The notes under the pieces are model-generated. The model searched no databases. It was not told where the DNA came from and saw only the letters and a program-made list of their open reading frames with translations. Source: Saturnia japonica (Eukaryota; Arthropoda; Insecta; Lepidoptera; Saturniidae). From it: 64,000 bases of DNA. The first letter of the stretch is position 1. Every line of letters starts with the position of its first letter. Location of the stretch: positions 11,098,001-11,162,000 of the forward strand of contig CM065309.1 of the NCBI GenBank assembly GCA_033032175.1. The letters run 5' to 3'. The position numbers were made by a program, and so were the translations under genes. Below are positions 57,201-60,737 of the stretch, piece by piece.

Positions 57201-57950
57201 TCTGAAGCCCAGCGCGTGTGGTTCTGTTAGGGAAAGGAGAGGAATTAAATTGAACAGGTCTTTAGAACACTCACCATGATACATGCTTAATATATGTGCT
57301 TTATGGATCTTTGGGAAATTTTAGACTTTCATGATCATATTTGGGGGAACCTCAAAAAGTCCAGTAGGTACTATTTCGTCACTTTGTATAATATACATTT
57401 ATACCATACAAGTCATTTGAAAAAATATTCTTTCGAGTTTATTACTTACTACATTGTGAATGTGATACTACAATAACATTTTTCAAGTGTTTGGGTTTCC
57501 TGTATAGAGCAATGGAACAATATTTGGGGAACTGATATTCCAACAAATTACACACTAAATGCATTTATTGGATAAAGGTTAATTAATTTTAAACTGAGAT
57601 ATCTTTAAAGTATTAACATTGTCATGAACATTATGTGATTATAAAGACATCCGTCGTAATATGTACTTTTGATGGCTACAGAACCATCAAAGCTGTCAGA
57701 CTTAGATGGCGAAACCAGAGGATTGGTGGAGAAGATGATGTACGACCAACGGCAGAAAGAAATGGGGCTTCCCACAAGCGATGAGCAGAAGAAGCAAGAT
57801 GTTCTCAAGAAGTAAGTTCAATCATGTATTTTATATTTTCATTGTTCTATTTTTTTCTTGAAATTGCGATATTTATATTCATTTTTTATTTTACACAGAT
57901 TCATGGAACAACACCCCGAAATGGACTTTTCCAAATGTAAATTTAATTAA
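12170..57950 (+). CDS. nudC: Nuclear migration protein NudC (eight coding exons)
   Basis: Eight exons join in frame to 322 codons plus stop: 12170-12244, 13274-13351, 13804-14023, 14980-15131, 51701-51889, 52795-52867, 57682-57811, 57899-57950. All introns are GT-AG. NudC binds dynein/Lis1 pathway components and acts as an Hsp90 co-chaperone in nuclear movement and mitosis. Domains: N-terminal [16 protein letters not shown] and [13 protein letters not shown] motifs (residues 8-45), an acidic/basic coiled coil (about 55-120), an acidic linker (127-147), a CS (p23-like) domain from YRWTQTL (165) through NKMNWWGRL (about 248), and the C-terminal [12 protein letters not shown]...MMYDQRQK...LPTSDEQKK...MDFSKCKFN. 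Length is close to the vertebrate protein (331). Intron 4 is about 36.6 kb and full of transposons. Identity is certain; a 5' UTR exon may be missing. Confidence 0.97.
12425..12640 (+). repeat. Dispersed repeat family B, copy 1 (nudC intron 1)
   Basis: Shares ordered strings with 51,335-51,620: gacaacctgaag, atcgtaccagc, tattggacc, atcgtac and gaattctt, then a run of atcgta-type motifs. Same orientation. Non-coding. Confidence 0.6.
12771..12936. mobile_element. Small palindromic MITE (nudC intron 1)
   Basis: The arm gtccatcaaaatagac on the left is mirrored by ctattttgatggacaaaa on the right. Outer parts match too (ctcaggcgagggacagtc against the inward-read ctcagatgaaggacagtc). About 165 bp with a short loop; target duplication unclear. 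Confidence 0.7.
13057..13208. mobile_element. Small MITE (nudC intron 1)
   Basis: The left arm tataataagacttggatta and the right arm, read inward, tatattaggcttggatta form inverted ends around about 115 bp of unrelated sequence. Confidence 0.55.
13274..13351 (+). CDS. nudC: nudC coding exon 2
   Basis: Residues 26-51 ([20 protein letters not shown]...), phase 0 on both sides, acceptor tttacag and donor gtaagt. The KTDFF(V/I)GG motif is diagnostic of NudC. Confidence 0.95.
13360..13760 (+). repeat. Dispersed repeat family C, copy 1 (nudC intron 2)
   Basis: Contains caattaataaaattgaa, gtctgtttgttccgggtaat, gaaatggttggac, ttataaggagtaact and ctggtcatgattaa. The same strings recur at 14,035-14,660 and, more diverged, at 26,800-27,050 and 53,770-54,155. 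Common type of lepidopteran non-coding repeat. Confidence 0.7.
13804..14023 (+). CDS. nudC: nudC coding exon 3 (coiled coil)
   Basis: Residues 52-124 plus one base. Rich in Lys, Glu and Arg with few helix breakers, then [16 protein letters not shown]. Donor gtaagt at 14,024, phase 1. It lies between two direct copies of repeat family C. Confidence 0.95.
14035..14660. repeat. Dispersed repeat family C, copy 2, with inverted arms (nudC intron 3)
   Basis: The first half repeats intron 2 in direct orientation. The second half (about 14,380-14,645) is largely its reverse complement, for example gttccgggtaat at 14,171 against attacccggaac at 14,492. The whole can therefore fold as a long imperfect hairpin. 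Confidence 0.7.
14980..15131 (+). CDS. nudC: nudC coding exon 4 (acidic linker, start of CS domain)
   Basis: Residues 125-175: a run of Glu and Asp, then [12 protein letters not shown] and [12 protein letters not shown]. Donor gtaagt at 15,132, phase 0. The next coding exon is more than 36 kb away. Confidence 0.95.
15404..15658 (+). mobile_element. Internally deleted mariner, about 255 bp
   Basis: Starts ttaggtccttatatatgaaa after a TA and ends near ctaaggacct. The interior is the 5' part of the same mariner found at 34,019 and 54,374, including the first transposase codons [17 protein letters not shown], after which almost the whole gene is missing. The right terminal base and its TA flank are slightly uncertain. 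Confidence 0.8.
15672..16096. mobile_element. MITE family D, copy 1
   Basis: Left end tgtgattttttatcccatgg, then agtaa. The right end read inward is actacgttttttattcccac. Interior strings such as aataatgttgcc, gttgtgctac and taagattttaaat are shared with copies at 20,345 and 22,425. Confidence 0.65.
16100..17278. other. nudC intron 4, nothing recognised
   Basis: AT-rich DNA without a supported coding region or repeat boundary. Confidence 0.5.
17280..17600 (+). repeat. Diverged lepidopteran interspersed repeat
   Basis: Contains accagcttgtgaatatccta, then ctgctggg, later gagattcaggtctcc, cacgatatttcccttcaccg and aatacaaa. This series matches, from memory, a repeat very common in moth and butterfly genomes. 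Degenerate and non-coding; boundaries approximate. Confidence 0.55.
17850..20145 (+). mobile_element. 5'-truncated RTE/BovB-type LINE
   Basis: Starts inside the C-terminal end of the endonuclease ([22 protein letters not shown]) and continues through RT to the RTE C-terminal region ([20 protein letters not shown]). It ends with a (atg)n microsatellite tail at 20,124-20,145. Short 3' repeats instead of poly-A are typical of RTE elements. The left boundary is approximate. Confidence 0.92.
17852..20126 (+). pseudogene. RTE-type endonuclease/reverse transcriptase relic
   Basis: Frame 1 (to 18,838) carries the endonuclease tail and the start of RT ([16 protein letters not shown]). A frameshift at about 18,830-18,840 moves to another frame with [49 protein letters not shown] and [10 protein letters not shown] stop (TGA, 19,821) follows MLGVSL; the same frame then continues to WTSCG. 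Motif A reads [10 protein letters not shown], with Asn (codon 19,065-19,067) where the family has the metal-binding Asp, so the enzyme would be inactive even if the frame were whole. Confidence 0.92.
20345..20830. mobile_element. MITE family D, copy 2
   Basis: Left end gacgttttttattcccacgg, then agtaa. The right end read inward is actgcgatttatatttccac, then ggagtaa. Interior strings gtgttgctagtt, attatcgggtatgttgaa and aataatgttgc are shared, in inverted order, with copy 3 at 22,425. Confidence 0.75.
20840..21830. other. nudC intron 4, nothing recognised
   Basis: AT-rich, no supported feature. It lies immediately 3' of the antisense gene's last visible exon and could contain further exons that are too short to recognise. 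Confidence 0.4.
21837..22236 (-). CDS. Antisense gene, exon with Cys cluster and membrane segment
   Basis: Acceptor tattacag precedes SASSGSLLL; the donor after ICFVE is gtaagt, phase 1, so 133 codons plus one base. The chain is polar and Ser-, His- and Asp-rich ([27 protein letters not shown]). It then has a Cys cluster [10 protein letters not shown] directly before a hydrophobic segment [20 protein letters not shown], which reads as one membrane span. Juxtamembrane cysteines suggest palmitoylation on a cytoplasmic side and hence a type II protein, an inference. If the donor is not used, the frame ends eight codons on (SKYIHFYP, stop at 21,811), giving a tail-anchored protein. Family not recognised. 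Lies inside nudC intron 4 on the opposite strand. Confidence 0.75.
22425..22925. mobile_element. MITE family D, copy 3 (in antisense-gene intron)
   Basis: Inverted relative to copy 2. Left end tactgcgttttttaatcccac; the right end read inward is gtgcattttttatttctttg, then gagtaa. Shares gttgtgctac, gttatttaacatacccgata and ctagcaac strings with copy 2. It separates the two exons of the antisense gene. Confidence 0.75.
23555..23780 (+). repeat. Dispersed repeat family A, copy 2
   Basis: Contains tagcgcgaccttgttctg, ggcattttacctgatgtagt, ttgcacatgcgaagtggatt and aaactccctagagg, in the same order as the copies at 4,485 and 59,465. Confidence 0.6.
23902..24030 (-). CDS. Antisense gene, Ser/Gly-rich exon
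   Basis: Exactly 43 codons between an acceptor (tctcaatcag) and a donor (gtaaga), phase 0 on both sides, so it splices in frame to the exon at 22,236. Translation begins [17 protein letters not shown] and ends SSSNHSTH; 16 of 43 residues are Ser. GC content is much higher than the flanks, as expected for coding DNA here. Probably the cytoplasmic, phosphorylatable part of the same membrane protein. No family recognised; upstream exons must lie at higher coordinates. Confidence 0.7.
24031..24650. other. Intron DNA, nothing recognised
   Basis: AT-rich, no supported feature. Confidence 0.4.
24655..24960. repeat. Lepidopteran interspersed repeat fragments
   Basis: gttgcgcgggtcagctagta at 24,657 and, about 200 bp on, acggatagacaagctgacaa with atcctataagtgttccattt. 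Both resemble, from memory, repeat ends common in moth and butterfly genomes; class not assigned. Confidence 0.45.
25130..25500. repeat. Dispersed repeat family E, copy 1
   Basis: gcatctaatgcggtgggtca, gcgacgcttttggctcc, cggtgtggagccgag, then ttaataaacagactag, tttatgtcaaaacatgag and ggatcgcgaccaccata. The same segments occur inverted at 56,795-56,960 and 56,010-56,115. A related gatcacgaccacca string follows at 25,410 and again near 53,120. The open frame over it is part of the repeat, not a host gene. Confidence 0.7.
25501..26620. other. Intron DNA with one SINE-like trace
   Basis: No gene. Near 26,290 the string gggaatcgaac, read on the minus strand gttcgattccc, is a tRNA-type B box and may mark a decayed SINE. 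Confidence 0.4.
26625..26705 (+). mobile_element. RTE-type LINE 3' end fragment
   Basis: ggtggaaggacgtggtctca, cccggtgggaaataggcgtg and atttatgtatgtat: the last coding bases and (gtat)n tail of a second RTE subfamily, reduced to under 100 bp. The same fragment lies at 28,738. Confidence 0.65.
26800..27050 (+). repeat. Dispersed repeat family C, copy 3
   Basis: gatgccgtcg-type lead-in, then ggtgatccttagaagataga, atctcttatggtttactcag. The same series occurs at 53,690-53,900. Confidence 0.6.
27051..27780. other. Intron DNA, nothing recognised
   Basis: AT-rich. An open frame of 95 codons at 27,400 is low-complexity Phe/Lys/Asn sequence and is not considered coding. Confidence 0.4.
27874..28012. 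mobile_element. Possible small MITE with GC-rich ends
   Basis: aatcggacactacgctccac on the left and, read inward from the right, aatatgtccgctacgctcga. About 135 bp, distinctly less AT-rich than the flanks. Target duplication not clear. Confidence 0.45.
28029..28205 (+). repeat. Dispersed repeat family F, copy 1 (ctgggcgaccgagc)
   Basis: Starts atctgggcgaccgagcattg and contains cttatctaggtatacttgga, aaaccaattac and attgttcacttaatat. Related copies lie at 40,688 and 50,010. The tctgggcg start after an A and the short hairpin gagcattgctc are compatible with a Helitron-type end, unproven. Confidence 0.6.
28206..28735. other. Intron DNA, nothing recognised
   Basis: No supported feature. Confidence 0.4.
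28738..28801 (+). mobile_element. RTE LINE 3' fragment, interrupted by a mariner
   Basis: aggatcttagcaagttgaag, gacgtggtttct, gagaggcgtgatttatgta: the same 3' end as at 26,625. The (tatg)n tail resumes after the mariner, at 30,182 (tatgtatgtatattt). Confidence 0.75.
28802..30181 (+). mobile_element. mariner element, SETMAR-like lineage
   Basis: Left end cgaggtgtgttctaaaagta, then ttcgag. The right end read inward is cacctgtgccccaaaagtat, then cggac. TA flanks at 28,800-01 and 30,182-83. It sits exactly within the (tatg)n tail of an RTE fragment. About 1,380 bp. Confidence 0.85.
29078..30131 (+). pseudogene. mariner transposase relic (SETMAR-like)
   Basis: Recognisable blocks in several frames: [37 protein letters not shown] (first helix-turn-helix region), [16 protein letters not shown], then a DDE core with [13 protein letters not shown] and [13 protein letters not shown]. 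It ends with [15 protein letters not shown] and [15 protein letters not shown]. The GDETWV motif that should carry the first catalytic Asp reads GVSWVY. The second, usually HHDNAPAHT, reads HHYNSPAHS, so two of three catalytic Asp residues are gone. Several frameshifts. Confidence 0.85.
30330..30490 (+). repeat. Conserved lepidopteran repeat tail
   Basis: ggttcaggtcggcaacgcgc, aagcgtctataggctat, cgcttaccatcaggcggt and cttgtttgcctcc. This string series is, from memory, one of the commonest repeat tails in moth and butterfly genomes. Confidence 0.65.
30500..31000. other. Intron DNA, nothing recognised
   Basis: AT-rich, no supported feature. Confidence 0.4.
31000..31350 (+). repeat. Three-unit tandem repeat, about 132 bp period
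   Basis: Units are marked by cctacaaaattcgatgagaa (about 31,009), cttgtacaaaattccttgaa (31,140) and cgtgtacaaaatttcttaag (31,271). Each is followed by atcggt or atcggg, and in the first two by a T run. The third leads into a gcatacaaacagacagcc string seen in other lepidopteran repeats. Confidence 0.65.
31351..33124. other. Intron DNA, no gene supported
   Basis: Mostly AT-rich. At 32,573 the string gatgtgacccgcggtttctc, then ccgcgt, is a fragment of the same repeat as at 53,403. Open frames of 60-110 codons here show no family signal. Confidence 0.4.
33125..33548 (+). repeat. Minisatellite-like array, four units of about 124 bp
   Basis: Marker aactat(t/a)agaNNtatcgaaat at 33,133, 33,256 and 33,381, with a diverged fourth at 33,506. 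Spacings are 123, 125 and 125. Units share ctgatgagcgttttct, ggagtacct and tgtggaac. Unit divergence suggests it is not recent. Non-coding. Confidence 0.8.
33549..34016. other. Intron DNA, unassigned repeat-like segment
   Basis: Contains a GC-richer stretch (gcgcgttgtgtgaatgcgcg, then ttgacgcacgttcatctgaa, about 33,660-33,705) that looks like repeat material but has no second copy in this window. Confidence 0.35.
34019..35274 (+). mobile_element. Full-length mariner, cecropia-like lineage
   Basis: Starts ttaggtataaatattggcgt after TA (34,017-18) and ends tttcatatgtaagtacctaa before TA (35,275-76). Length 1,256 bp, normal for mariner. The left terminal repeat is more eroded than the right. 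Confidence 0.85.
34180..35145 (+). pseudogene. mariner transposase relic (cecropia-like)
   Basis: The expected start codon reads ATA (34,180-82). Helix-turn-helix region: [12 protein letters not shown] and [14 protein letters not shown]; then a frameshift at about 34,480. The catalytic core has [11 protein letters not shown] (first Asp kept). [11 protein letters not shown] has Asn at codon 34,902-34,904 where the family has Asp, and [11 protein letters not shown] keeps the third Asp. The C-terminal end is out of frame after HGK at 35,054. Inactive. Confidence 0.88.
35305..35445 (+). repeat. Dispersed repeat family G, copy 1
   Basis: gatagcctatactattcctc, atgaatctggctatcatat, ccagagattaaagtgttaa and ttccgctttatta. 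Copy 2 at 47,748-47,880. Confidence 0.65.
35455..35890 (+). pseudogene. 5' fragment of another mariner transposase
   Basis: [20 protein letters not shown], then [20 protein letters not shown] and HRLFK is the N-terminal helix-turn-helix domain of a mariner lineage different from the other copies here. After a stop and frame changes the decayed frame reaches [13 protein letters not shown] and then breaks into unrelated repeat sequence at about 35,885. No catalytic core remains. Confidence 0.8.
35900..37525. other. Intron DNA, no gene supported
   Basis: Scattered repeat traces (for example attacaaacagacacttcag at 35,954, shared with family C). An ORF of 69 codons at 36,462 has no recognisable domain. 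Confidence 0.4.
37530..37680 (-). mobile_element. Decayed tRNA-derived SINE
   Basis: On the minus strand ggcctcgtggcgcaatggta is a tRNA-like A-box region. Downstream in that direction comes a SINE body with gtgtgtctgggtg, then atgtatgtatat. B box eroded. Confidence 0.5.
37681..40485. other. Intron DNA, nothing recognised
   Basis: About 2.8 kb of AT-rich sequence without supported features. ORFs present are under 100 codons and of A/T-driven composition. Confidence 0.4.
40486..40687. other. GC-richer segment of unknown nature
   Basis: Composition is above the surroundings (caaccgtccggactggctgg, gaaggccgtgcgcgttcagg). A 75-codon minus-strand frame spans it without a recognised domain. It ends exactly where the repeat tctgggcgaccgagc begins, so it may be part of a larger transposon. 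Confidence 0.35.
40688..40800 (+). repeat. Dispersed repeat family F, copy 2
   Basis: atctgggcgaccgagctgtg, then cattatctatat and ctcactcacttaatgaaat. Same order as at 28,029, shortened. Confidence 0.55.
40801..42445. other. Intron DNA, nothing recognised
   Basis: AT-rich, no supported feature. A run of tatatatatatat lies near 40,900. Confidence 0.4.
42638..42673 (-). promoter_or_regulatory. Candidate antisense core promoter (TATA + TCAGT initiator)
   Basis: On the minus strand tatataa (42,673-42,667) is followed by the arthropod initiator tcagt (42,642-42,638). The first T of the TATA box is 33 bases before the initiator A, the canonical spacing. Downstream is a GC-rich leader (gacgcgaaacgcgcctgctc region, 42,545-42,637), unlike the AT-rich surroundings. 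A possible donor, tttggag|gtaaat, is at about 42,449. It faces the antisense exons at 24,030 and 22,236, so it may drive that gene; this link is inference. Confidence 0.55.
43423..43664. mobile_element. MITE with gtccattaattacgtgagg ends, TA flanks
   Basis: Left arm cgtccattaattacgtgagg (43,429 on) and right arm cctcacgtaattaatggacg are perfect mirror images. TA dinucleotides flank at 43,421-22 and 43,665-66. 242 bp, non-coding. Same architecture as the element at 56,238. Confidence 0.85.
43985..44170 (+). repeat. Dispersed repeat family H, copy 1
   Basis: ggaggaggttctcatttcga, tatatttttttatgtatgtt, cgatttagatga, then gtgtggccccatcttaattt. A shorter direct copy is at 44,905. Confidence 0.65.
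44393..44575 (-). other. GC-rich island with a possible minus-strand start and donor
   Basis: Sharp rise in GC (gcgaggacgcacgcggccgt). At its right, on the minus strand, atgcagcaatgtccg|gtaagt would give a five-codon exon MQQCP, phase 0, ending in a perfect donor (44,560-44,574). It could be an alternative first coding exon for the antisense gene, whose next visible exon also needs phase 0. Speculative. Confidence 0.25.
44905..45010 (+). repeat. Dispersed repeat family H, copy 2
   Basis: aaccgatttcaaaaatggag, gagtgttctcaattcgtttg, tatatttttttatg and accgatttagatgat, parallel to 43,985. Confidence 0.65.
45011..46960. other. Intron DNA, nothing recognised
   Basis: AT-rich, no supported feature. 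Confidence 0.4.
46962..47187 (+). mobile_element. tRNA-derived SINE, same family as in the hAT
   Basis: Head gcctcattagtctagtggtc, then gtaagcgcg. B box aggttcgattccc, body cccgattaatggc, gtgggtgtaca, ctgcctaac, cttcgggg, ending ggtatgttatg. Matches the copy at 1,470-1,733 along its whole length. Confidence 0.85.
47404..47560. mobile_element. Palindromic MITE-like segment
   Basis: catacggaactgcttttgat on the left and tcgaaagcagttcttccgca on the right are near mirror images about 110 bp apart. No clear target duplication. Confidence 0.5.
47668..47747. mobile_element. Right end of a second hAT-type element
   Basis: Read inward from 47,747 the sequence is caggggtgggcaaagtacga, then ctcgcgggccatctccggcc, a typical hAT terminal repeat and subterminal region. 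It is followed by gcctatac, the sequence that is uninterrupted in repeat copy 1 at 35,319, so the insertion point is clear. No left end was found. Confidence 0.65.
47748..47880 (+). repeat. Dispersed repeat family G, copy 2
   Basis: gcctatacctactattcctc, atgaatctggctgtcatata, then cagagatgagcgtgttaa and ttccgccttatta; compare 35,319. Confidence 0.65.
47949..49234 (-). mobile_element. Full-length Tc1/mariner element (maT-like)
   Basis: Left end gtccggccataagttctgtt, then tacagatgaaaa. The right end read inward is gtctggccataaatactgtt, then acataaaaa. TA flanks at 47,947-48 and 49,235-36. 1,286 bp. Carries a broken minus-strand transposase. Confidence 0.85.
48080..49088 (-). pseudogene. maT-like transposase relic
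   Basis: N-terminal helix-turn-helix (49,088-48,876): [20 protein letters not shown], then [13 protein letters not shown] and [10 protein letters not shown], a conserved opening for this lineage. The core includes NILFTDEK (about 48,665, first catalytic Asp), and [13 protein letters not shown] with [11 protein letters not shown] (48,580-48,500). Toward the end a [11 protein letters not shown] block on the minus strand near 48,265 marks the third acidic position. Stops and frameshifts lie between blocks (for example after EEHYN at about 48,620). Confidence 0.85.
49237..50005. other. Intron DNA with one hairpin
   Basis: AT-rich apart from an imperfect palindrome at about 49,460-49,615: ataaccatatcgctcg on the left faces cgagcgatattttatt on the right. 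Possibly a decayed MITE. Confidence 0.45.
50010..50195 (+). repeat. Dispersed repeat family F, copy 3
   Basis: agggcgaacgagctgcgcta, cacctatctaggtaaacttc, gagaaaccaattac and caagaattgctcacttaata; compare 28,029. Confidence 0.55.
50200..51330. other. Intron DNA, nothing recognised
   Basis: AT-rich, no supported feature. Confidence 0.4.
51335..51620 (+). repeat. Dispersed repeat family B, copy 2
   Basis: tcacaacctgaagagcggca, tatcgtaccagcc, atttggacctgaac, tcatcgtacc, gaattctta, atcgcacgataatt. Lies directly before nudC exon 5; copy 1 is in intron 1. Confidence 0.6.
51701..51889 (+). CDS. nudC: nudC coding exon 5 (CS domain core)
   Basis: Residues 176-238: [20 protein letters not shown], then [18 protein letters not shown] and [13 protein letters not shown], ending NLEK. 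Phase 0 on both sides, acceptor ttaatag, donor gtttga. The loop before RPRD is two residues shorter than in the human protein. GC-rich third positions contrast with the AT-rich intron. Confidence 0.95.
52795..52867 (+). CDS. nudC: nudC coding exon 6
   Basis: Residues 239-262 plus one base: [20 protein letters not shown], then KINP. Acceptor is a long T run ending gtag; donor gtagag, phase 1. The NKM(N/E)WW motif closes the CS domain. Confidence 0.94.
53173..53668. mobile_element. Large hairpin element with about 200-bp arms
   Basis: The left arm starts ctataccaatattataaaga; the right arm read inward starts ctataccaatattataaaga, then ggaaag. The arms stay similar to aaaaaattgcc on each side, about 200 bp. 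The central loop contains taactagctgtgccccatgg, then tttcacccgtg, a motif common in lepidopteran repeats and also seen at 32,573. Non-coding, in nudC intron 6. Confidence 0.85.
53690..54155 (+). repeat. Dispersed repeat family C, copy 4
   Basis: gatgccgtcgtagggcac lead-in, gtgatccttagaagatagac, tctcttatggtttactcagc, aaccatttaagcgcccgaat, then gagattacccgaaacaaaca and attacaaacagacacttcca. Confidence 0.65.
54374..55536 (+). mobile_element. mariner, cecropia-like, internally deleted
   Basis: Left end ttaggtctttacatatgaaa; the right end read inward is ttaggtccttacatatgaaa. TA flanks at 54,372-73 and 55,537-38. 1,163 bp, about 100 bp shorter than the copy at 34,019. Confidence 0.9.
54563..55459 (+). 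pseudogene. mariner transposase relic with catalytic deletion
   Basis: Intact start [20 protein letters not shown], then [14 protein letters not shown]. After several frameshifts the sequence jumps at about 55,008 from the residues before the first catalytic Asp (RIITC) to LVFGG, so the TCDEKW block is missing. The rest keeps [13 protein letters not shown] (second Asp), [12 protein letters not shown] (third Asp, then a stop) and the out-of-frame C-terminal [14 protein letters not shown] and [14 protein letters not shown]. Confidence 0.9.
55540..56005. other. Intron DNA, nothing recognised
   Basis: AT-rich, no supported feature. Confidence 0.4.
56010..56115. repeat. Dispersed repeat family E, copy 2, first part (inverted)
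   Basis: tatggtggtcgtgaccccta, ccaaacgctttt, atgttttaacatgaaac and gtctttctattaaataaat are the reverse complement of the right half of the unit at 25,210-25,320. Confidence 0.65.
56238..56713. mobile_element. MITE with gccatccataaattacgtcac ends, TA flanks
   Basis: Left arm ggggggccatccataaatta, then cgtcacacg. The right end read inward is gagggccgtccataaattac, then gtcacacg. TA flanks at 56,236-37 and 56,714-15. 476 bp, non-coding, in nudC intron 6. Arms are clearly related in layout to the element at 43,423. Confidence 0.88.
56795..57290. repeat. Dispersed repeat family E, copy 2, second part
   Basis: ctccccaccgccaaagtagg, accaacaacctgtctgaccc, cgccgcattagatatt: reverse complement of the left half of the unit at 25,140-25,215. 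It continues into a GC-rich segment (aaatctatcggcggtcgccg) not present in copy 1. The open frame across it belongs to the repeat. Confidence 0.6.
57682..57811 (+). CDS. nudC: nudC coding exon 7
   Basis: Residues 263-305 and two bases of 306: [20 protein letters not shown], then [17 protein letters not shown]. Acceptor ggctacag, donor gtaagt. The most conserved part of the protein. Confidence 0.96.
57899..57950 (+). CDS. nudC: nudC coding exon 8 with stop
   Basis: Residues 306-322 ending [16 protein letters not shown] and TAA at 57,948-57,950, matching the invariant NudC C-terminus apart from Cys for Ala before the final KFN. Confidence 0.96.
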
Positions 57951-58059
57951 ACGGAATCGTGACAAACGCACCTATGTACCTATTTATATTCTAAGTCCAA
58001 CAGTTATGTTCACATATATAACATAGTATATGTATTGTAAAATTTCATTTAACACAATT

Positions 58060-58065
58060 AATAAA
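58060..58065 (+). terminator. nudC polyadenylation signal
   Basis: AATAAA 110 bases after the stop codon, followed by a GT/T-rich stretch (gtttaagtttggt). Canonical and well placed. Confidence 0.75.
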
Positions 58066-58079
58066 CAATGTTTAAGTTT

Positions 58080-58855
58080 GGTAATTTTTAAGTGATTTAT
58101 TTAATATAACCCATAATCTGTAATTTTATTTAGTTAACTGTGAATAGGAGTATGGTCACACGGTTACAGTTTATCTGGTTCGATAATCTTAATTGATATG
58201 GTGTAAACATCAATGATAATTTCAGGCTAATGAATTTATAGGACGTTTTTTTCGATTAATGTTCCTTTTTCTTTACCAAAAGCGAATCAATTGTAGTATT
58301 CTGTGGCACAGCGTGCGGTTTCATTTTTTACATCAGGATACAATGAAAATATCTTTATCCGAAATAAAAATTGTACTTCAAATATAAAAAAAAAATCAAG
58401 GGCGCTGAGAATCTGCTTTGACGAGGTTGGTCTCTATCTCATTTTGCGGTAAGTTAAGACTAGGTCTACTGTAGATCGCGCTTTGAGCTCCTCAAGTCAC
58501 AATATGAAGAACACTATTCGTGTTTGTATTGTACTCAAAATTCAACCTATAAAAACCTCTTCGGTTCCATCGACAGTTTTTGCGACTGTCTCAACGTGAA
58601 TTACCACTCTTAACATTATCGTGTTAAATGTTTTGAGTTGCCATAAAAACTCTTTGGATAATTTAACAAGGCAGTCTCCGTCTTAAAAGAGCGATGTTTG
58701 AAGATTATAAAAATCATATTTACGAAGGTTAAAAAGACGTGTATCCAGTGGTCTCAATGATTTAAAAATCTTTAATGTCAATTATGTACAAAAGTGTAGG
58801 TAAGAGAATATTAGAAAACATCGATGTTCGGTAATTAACAAAATATTAGCTTTTT
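58080..58855. other. Intergenic DNA, trace of repeat family A
   Basis: No gene. At 58,620-58,690 the strings gttttgagttgccataaaaa and cgatgtttgaagattataa resemble parts of repeat family A at 23,700-23,790. Confidence 0.4.
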
Positions 58856-58865
58856 TGAAGTAATG

Positions 58866-58935
58866 ACGGTTCAGTGGTAGCGTGTACAGACATCGGGTTG
58901 ACCGACGTGAGTTCGAATCCCTGCAATGAGCCTGA
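58866..58935 (+). mobile_element. tRNA-like SINE head
   Basis: ggttcagtggtagcg resembles an A box and gagttcgaatccctgc a B box, about 45 bases apart as in a tRNA gene. The flanks do not form an acceptor stem, so this is a tRNA-derived SINE head, not a tRNA gene. Confidence 0.5.
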
Positions 58936-59464
58936 GTTTTTGGTGAAAGAAAAAGTGATGCAAAAAAAGAAAAAGCATGGTGGTAAAGCCTTTTCTACTG
59001 TCCATCTGGCTAGCTACCATCCTCAAGTTGAAAATCTATCGCCAAGCAAAAATAGGTGTGTTAGAGGTAAAGATCATGCTCTGATACCTTAGTTCTTCTA
59101 AAAGTATTCATTCAAATAAAGCACTTGACTTGTTGTTTTGACTTGTGTAAAATATAAAACACCGTCATTAAATTTTGTTGTACTACAGTCACTTTCGCCG
59201 AAAAAATCACTAAATCGGTTTTTTCTTGCAAATGTGATTTTGCTAGTATCTAATTCTCCGTCTACGACAATAATATCTACGTAAAATATTTTTTTAGGTT
59301 TGCAAAAATCAAACAAATCAATGTTGATAGTAGTAGATGAAGTAGGAAATTTTTGTTTAATTATCTTTGTTTTTTTAAGATCAAAATCGATGTTGCGATA
59401 AAATTGATTGATGTCGACATTATCCCTAAGACACTACCAAAGAGAATGAGAACCCAATGGAGTT

Positions 59465-59790
59465 TTATGTGGGATCTTGAAGTGATATGTTGTAGTTTTT
59501 ATAAATAAATAATTTATTAGGTAACTTAGGTTTTTGACCCTATATTACCTATGTAATATTGTTGGCATTTTGCGTGATATAGTTTGATTTTTGTGCATAG
59601 GTGAAGTGGATTATATAATGTTGCATTTTGAGATGTCACAAAAACTGGCTAGATAGTTCTGACAAAGTAGCCACCATCTTGTCAGAAAACACCATTTTAT
59701 ACCCGTAATGGAAAATTTTTGGAAGGTTTAAATACATTGACACTAGCAAGTGCTTTCTGCGGCGCCAAAACAAGAAGAAGAAGATTAACC
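59465..59790 (+). repeat. Dispersed repeat family A, copy 3
   Basis: gggatcttgaagtgatatgt, tgtagttttt, ggtttttgaccctat, ggcattttgcgtgatatagt, gtgcataggtgaagtggatt, and a gaagaagaagat end. Parallel to 4,485 and 23,555. Confidence 0.7.
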
Positions 59791-60737
59791 AATCCATGTT
59801 TATCAGTGATCACTGGGTATGAGTATCTCAGCTAAATTCCTTGCATCAACTCAATAACTCAAGCTAAGCTTTCTGCGCTAGCGTGTTGAGTTAACTCAAA
59901 TAAGCGCCACCCGCTGTCTTTCAGTACAGGCAACTCACTTTGACTAAGCATTCGCTCAGCGACAGAGAATTAATGAAATGAAAAATTAACTATAATATAG
60001 GTAAGTTTCGCGCAACGGTGCAACTGTCGTACAACGAAAAATGTTCACTTAATGATGTTATGAAAAGCTGCGTTGAAATACGTTACAGGGATGAAATACA
60101 TCCCAGATTCCTTGAACAAGTACCAGGTTTCAGGGTCTTGTACCATGTACCAGGTAAACTATATGCTGGTACACAATAATAACAACTTTCAATATACACA
60201 GTGACTGGTCAAACACTCGCAATATTCAAGGACATGATATTTCATGGTCACGTTTAACATATAAAATAATAAAATCAAAACAAATACTGATAAACAACAA
60301 AGAGAACAACAATTAAGAGAACCTTAATTAAAGTTTGTTTTAAGACTTTTGAAAGTATGGGTACCGCGCAGCCTCGCGCACGCACTCGAACACAAATATA
60401 CCTACCGTGCGCGTACCTACCGAGCGTAACGTAGGTCGTAGGGTGGCGCAAGAGAAAATTCAGCGGAACGCGATCCGGGGTTAATAACCTTTGATAAGGA
60501 TAGGAGGTATGATCCGATTTCCTTCATACTTTACCTGGCTTAGGACAGGCAAAAGTACCATGGTACAATATACGAAATGGTGTAATATCATTGTCATTAT
60601 TATGTGAATTCAATTTAAATAAATCGACGGAAAAGACATAGGTATCTTATCTTGATACTTTTTCGTATTTAAAAAAATGGAATCATACCTATTTACACCA
60701 ATTAACTTAAATTTTACGAAATTACACTATCCAATTA

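Noticed and set aside
58866..58935. Possible tRNA gene
   Set aside because: A- and B-box-like strings are present, but there is no matching 3' acceptor strand and no pol III T-run terminator at the right distance; treated as a SINE head.
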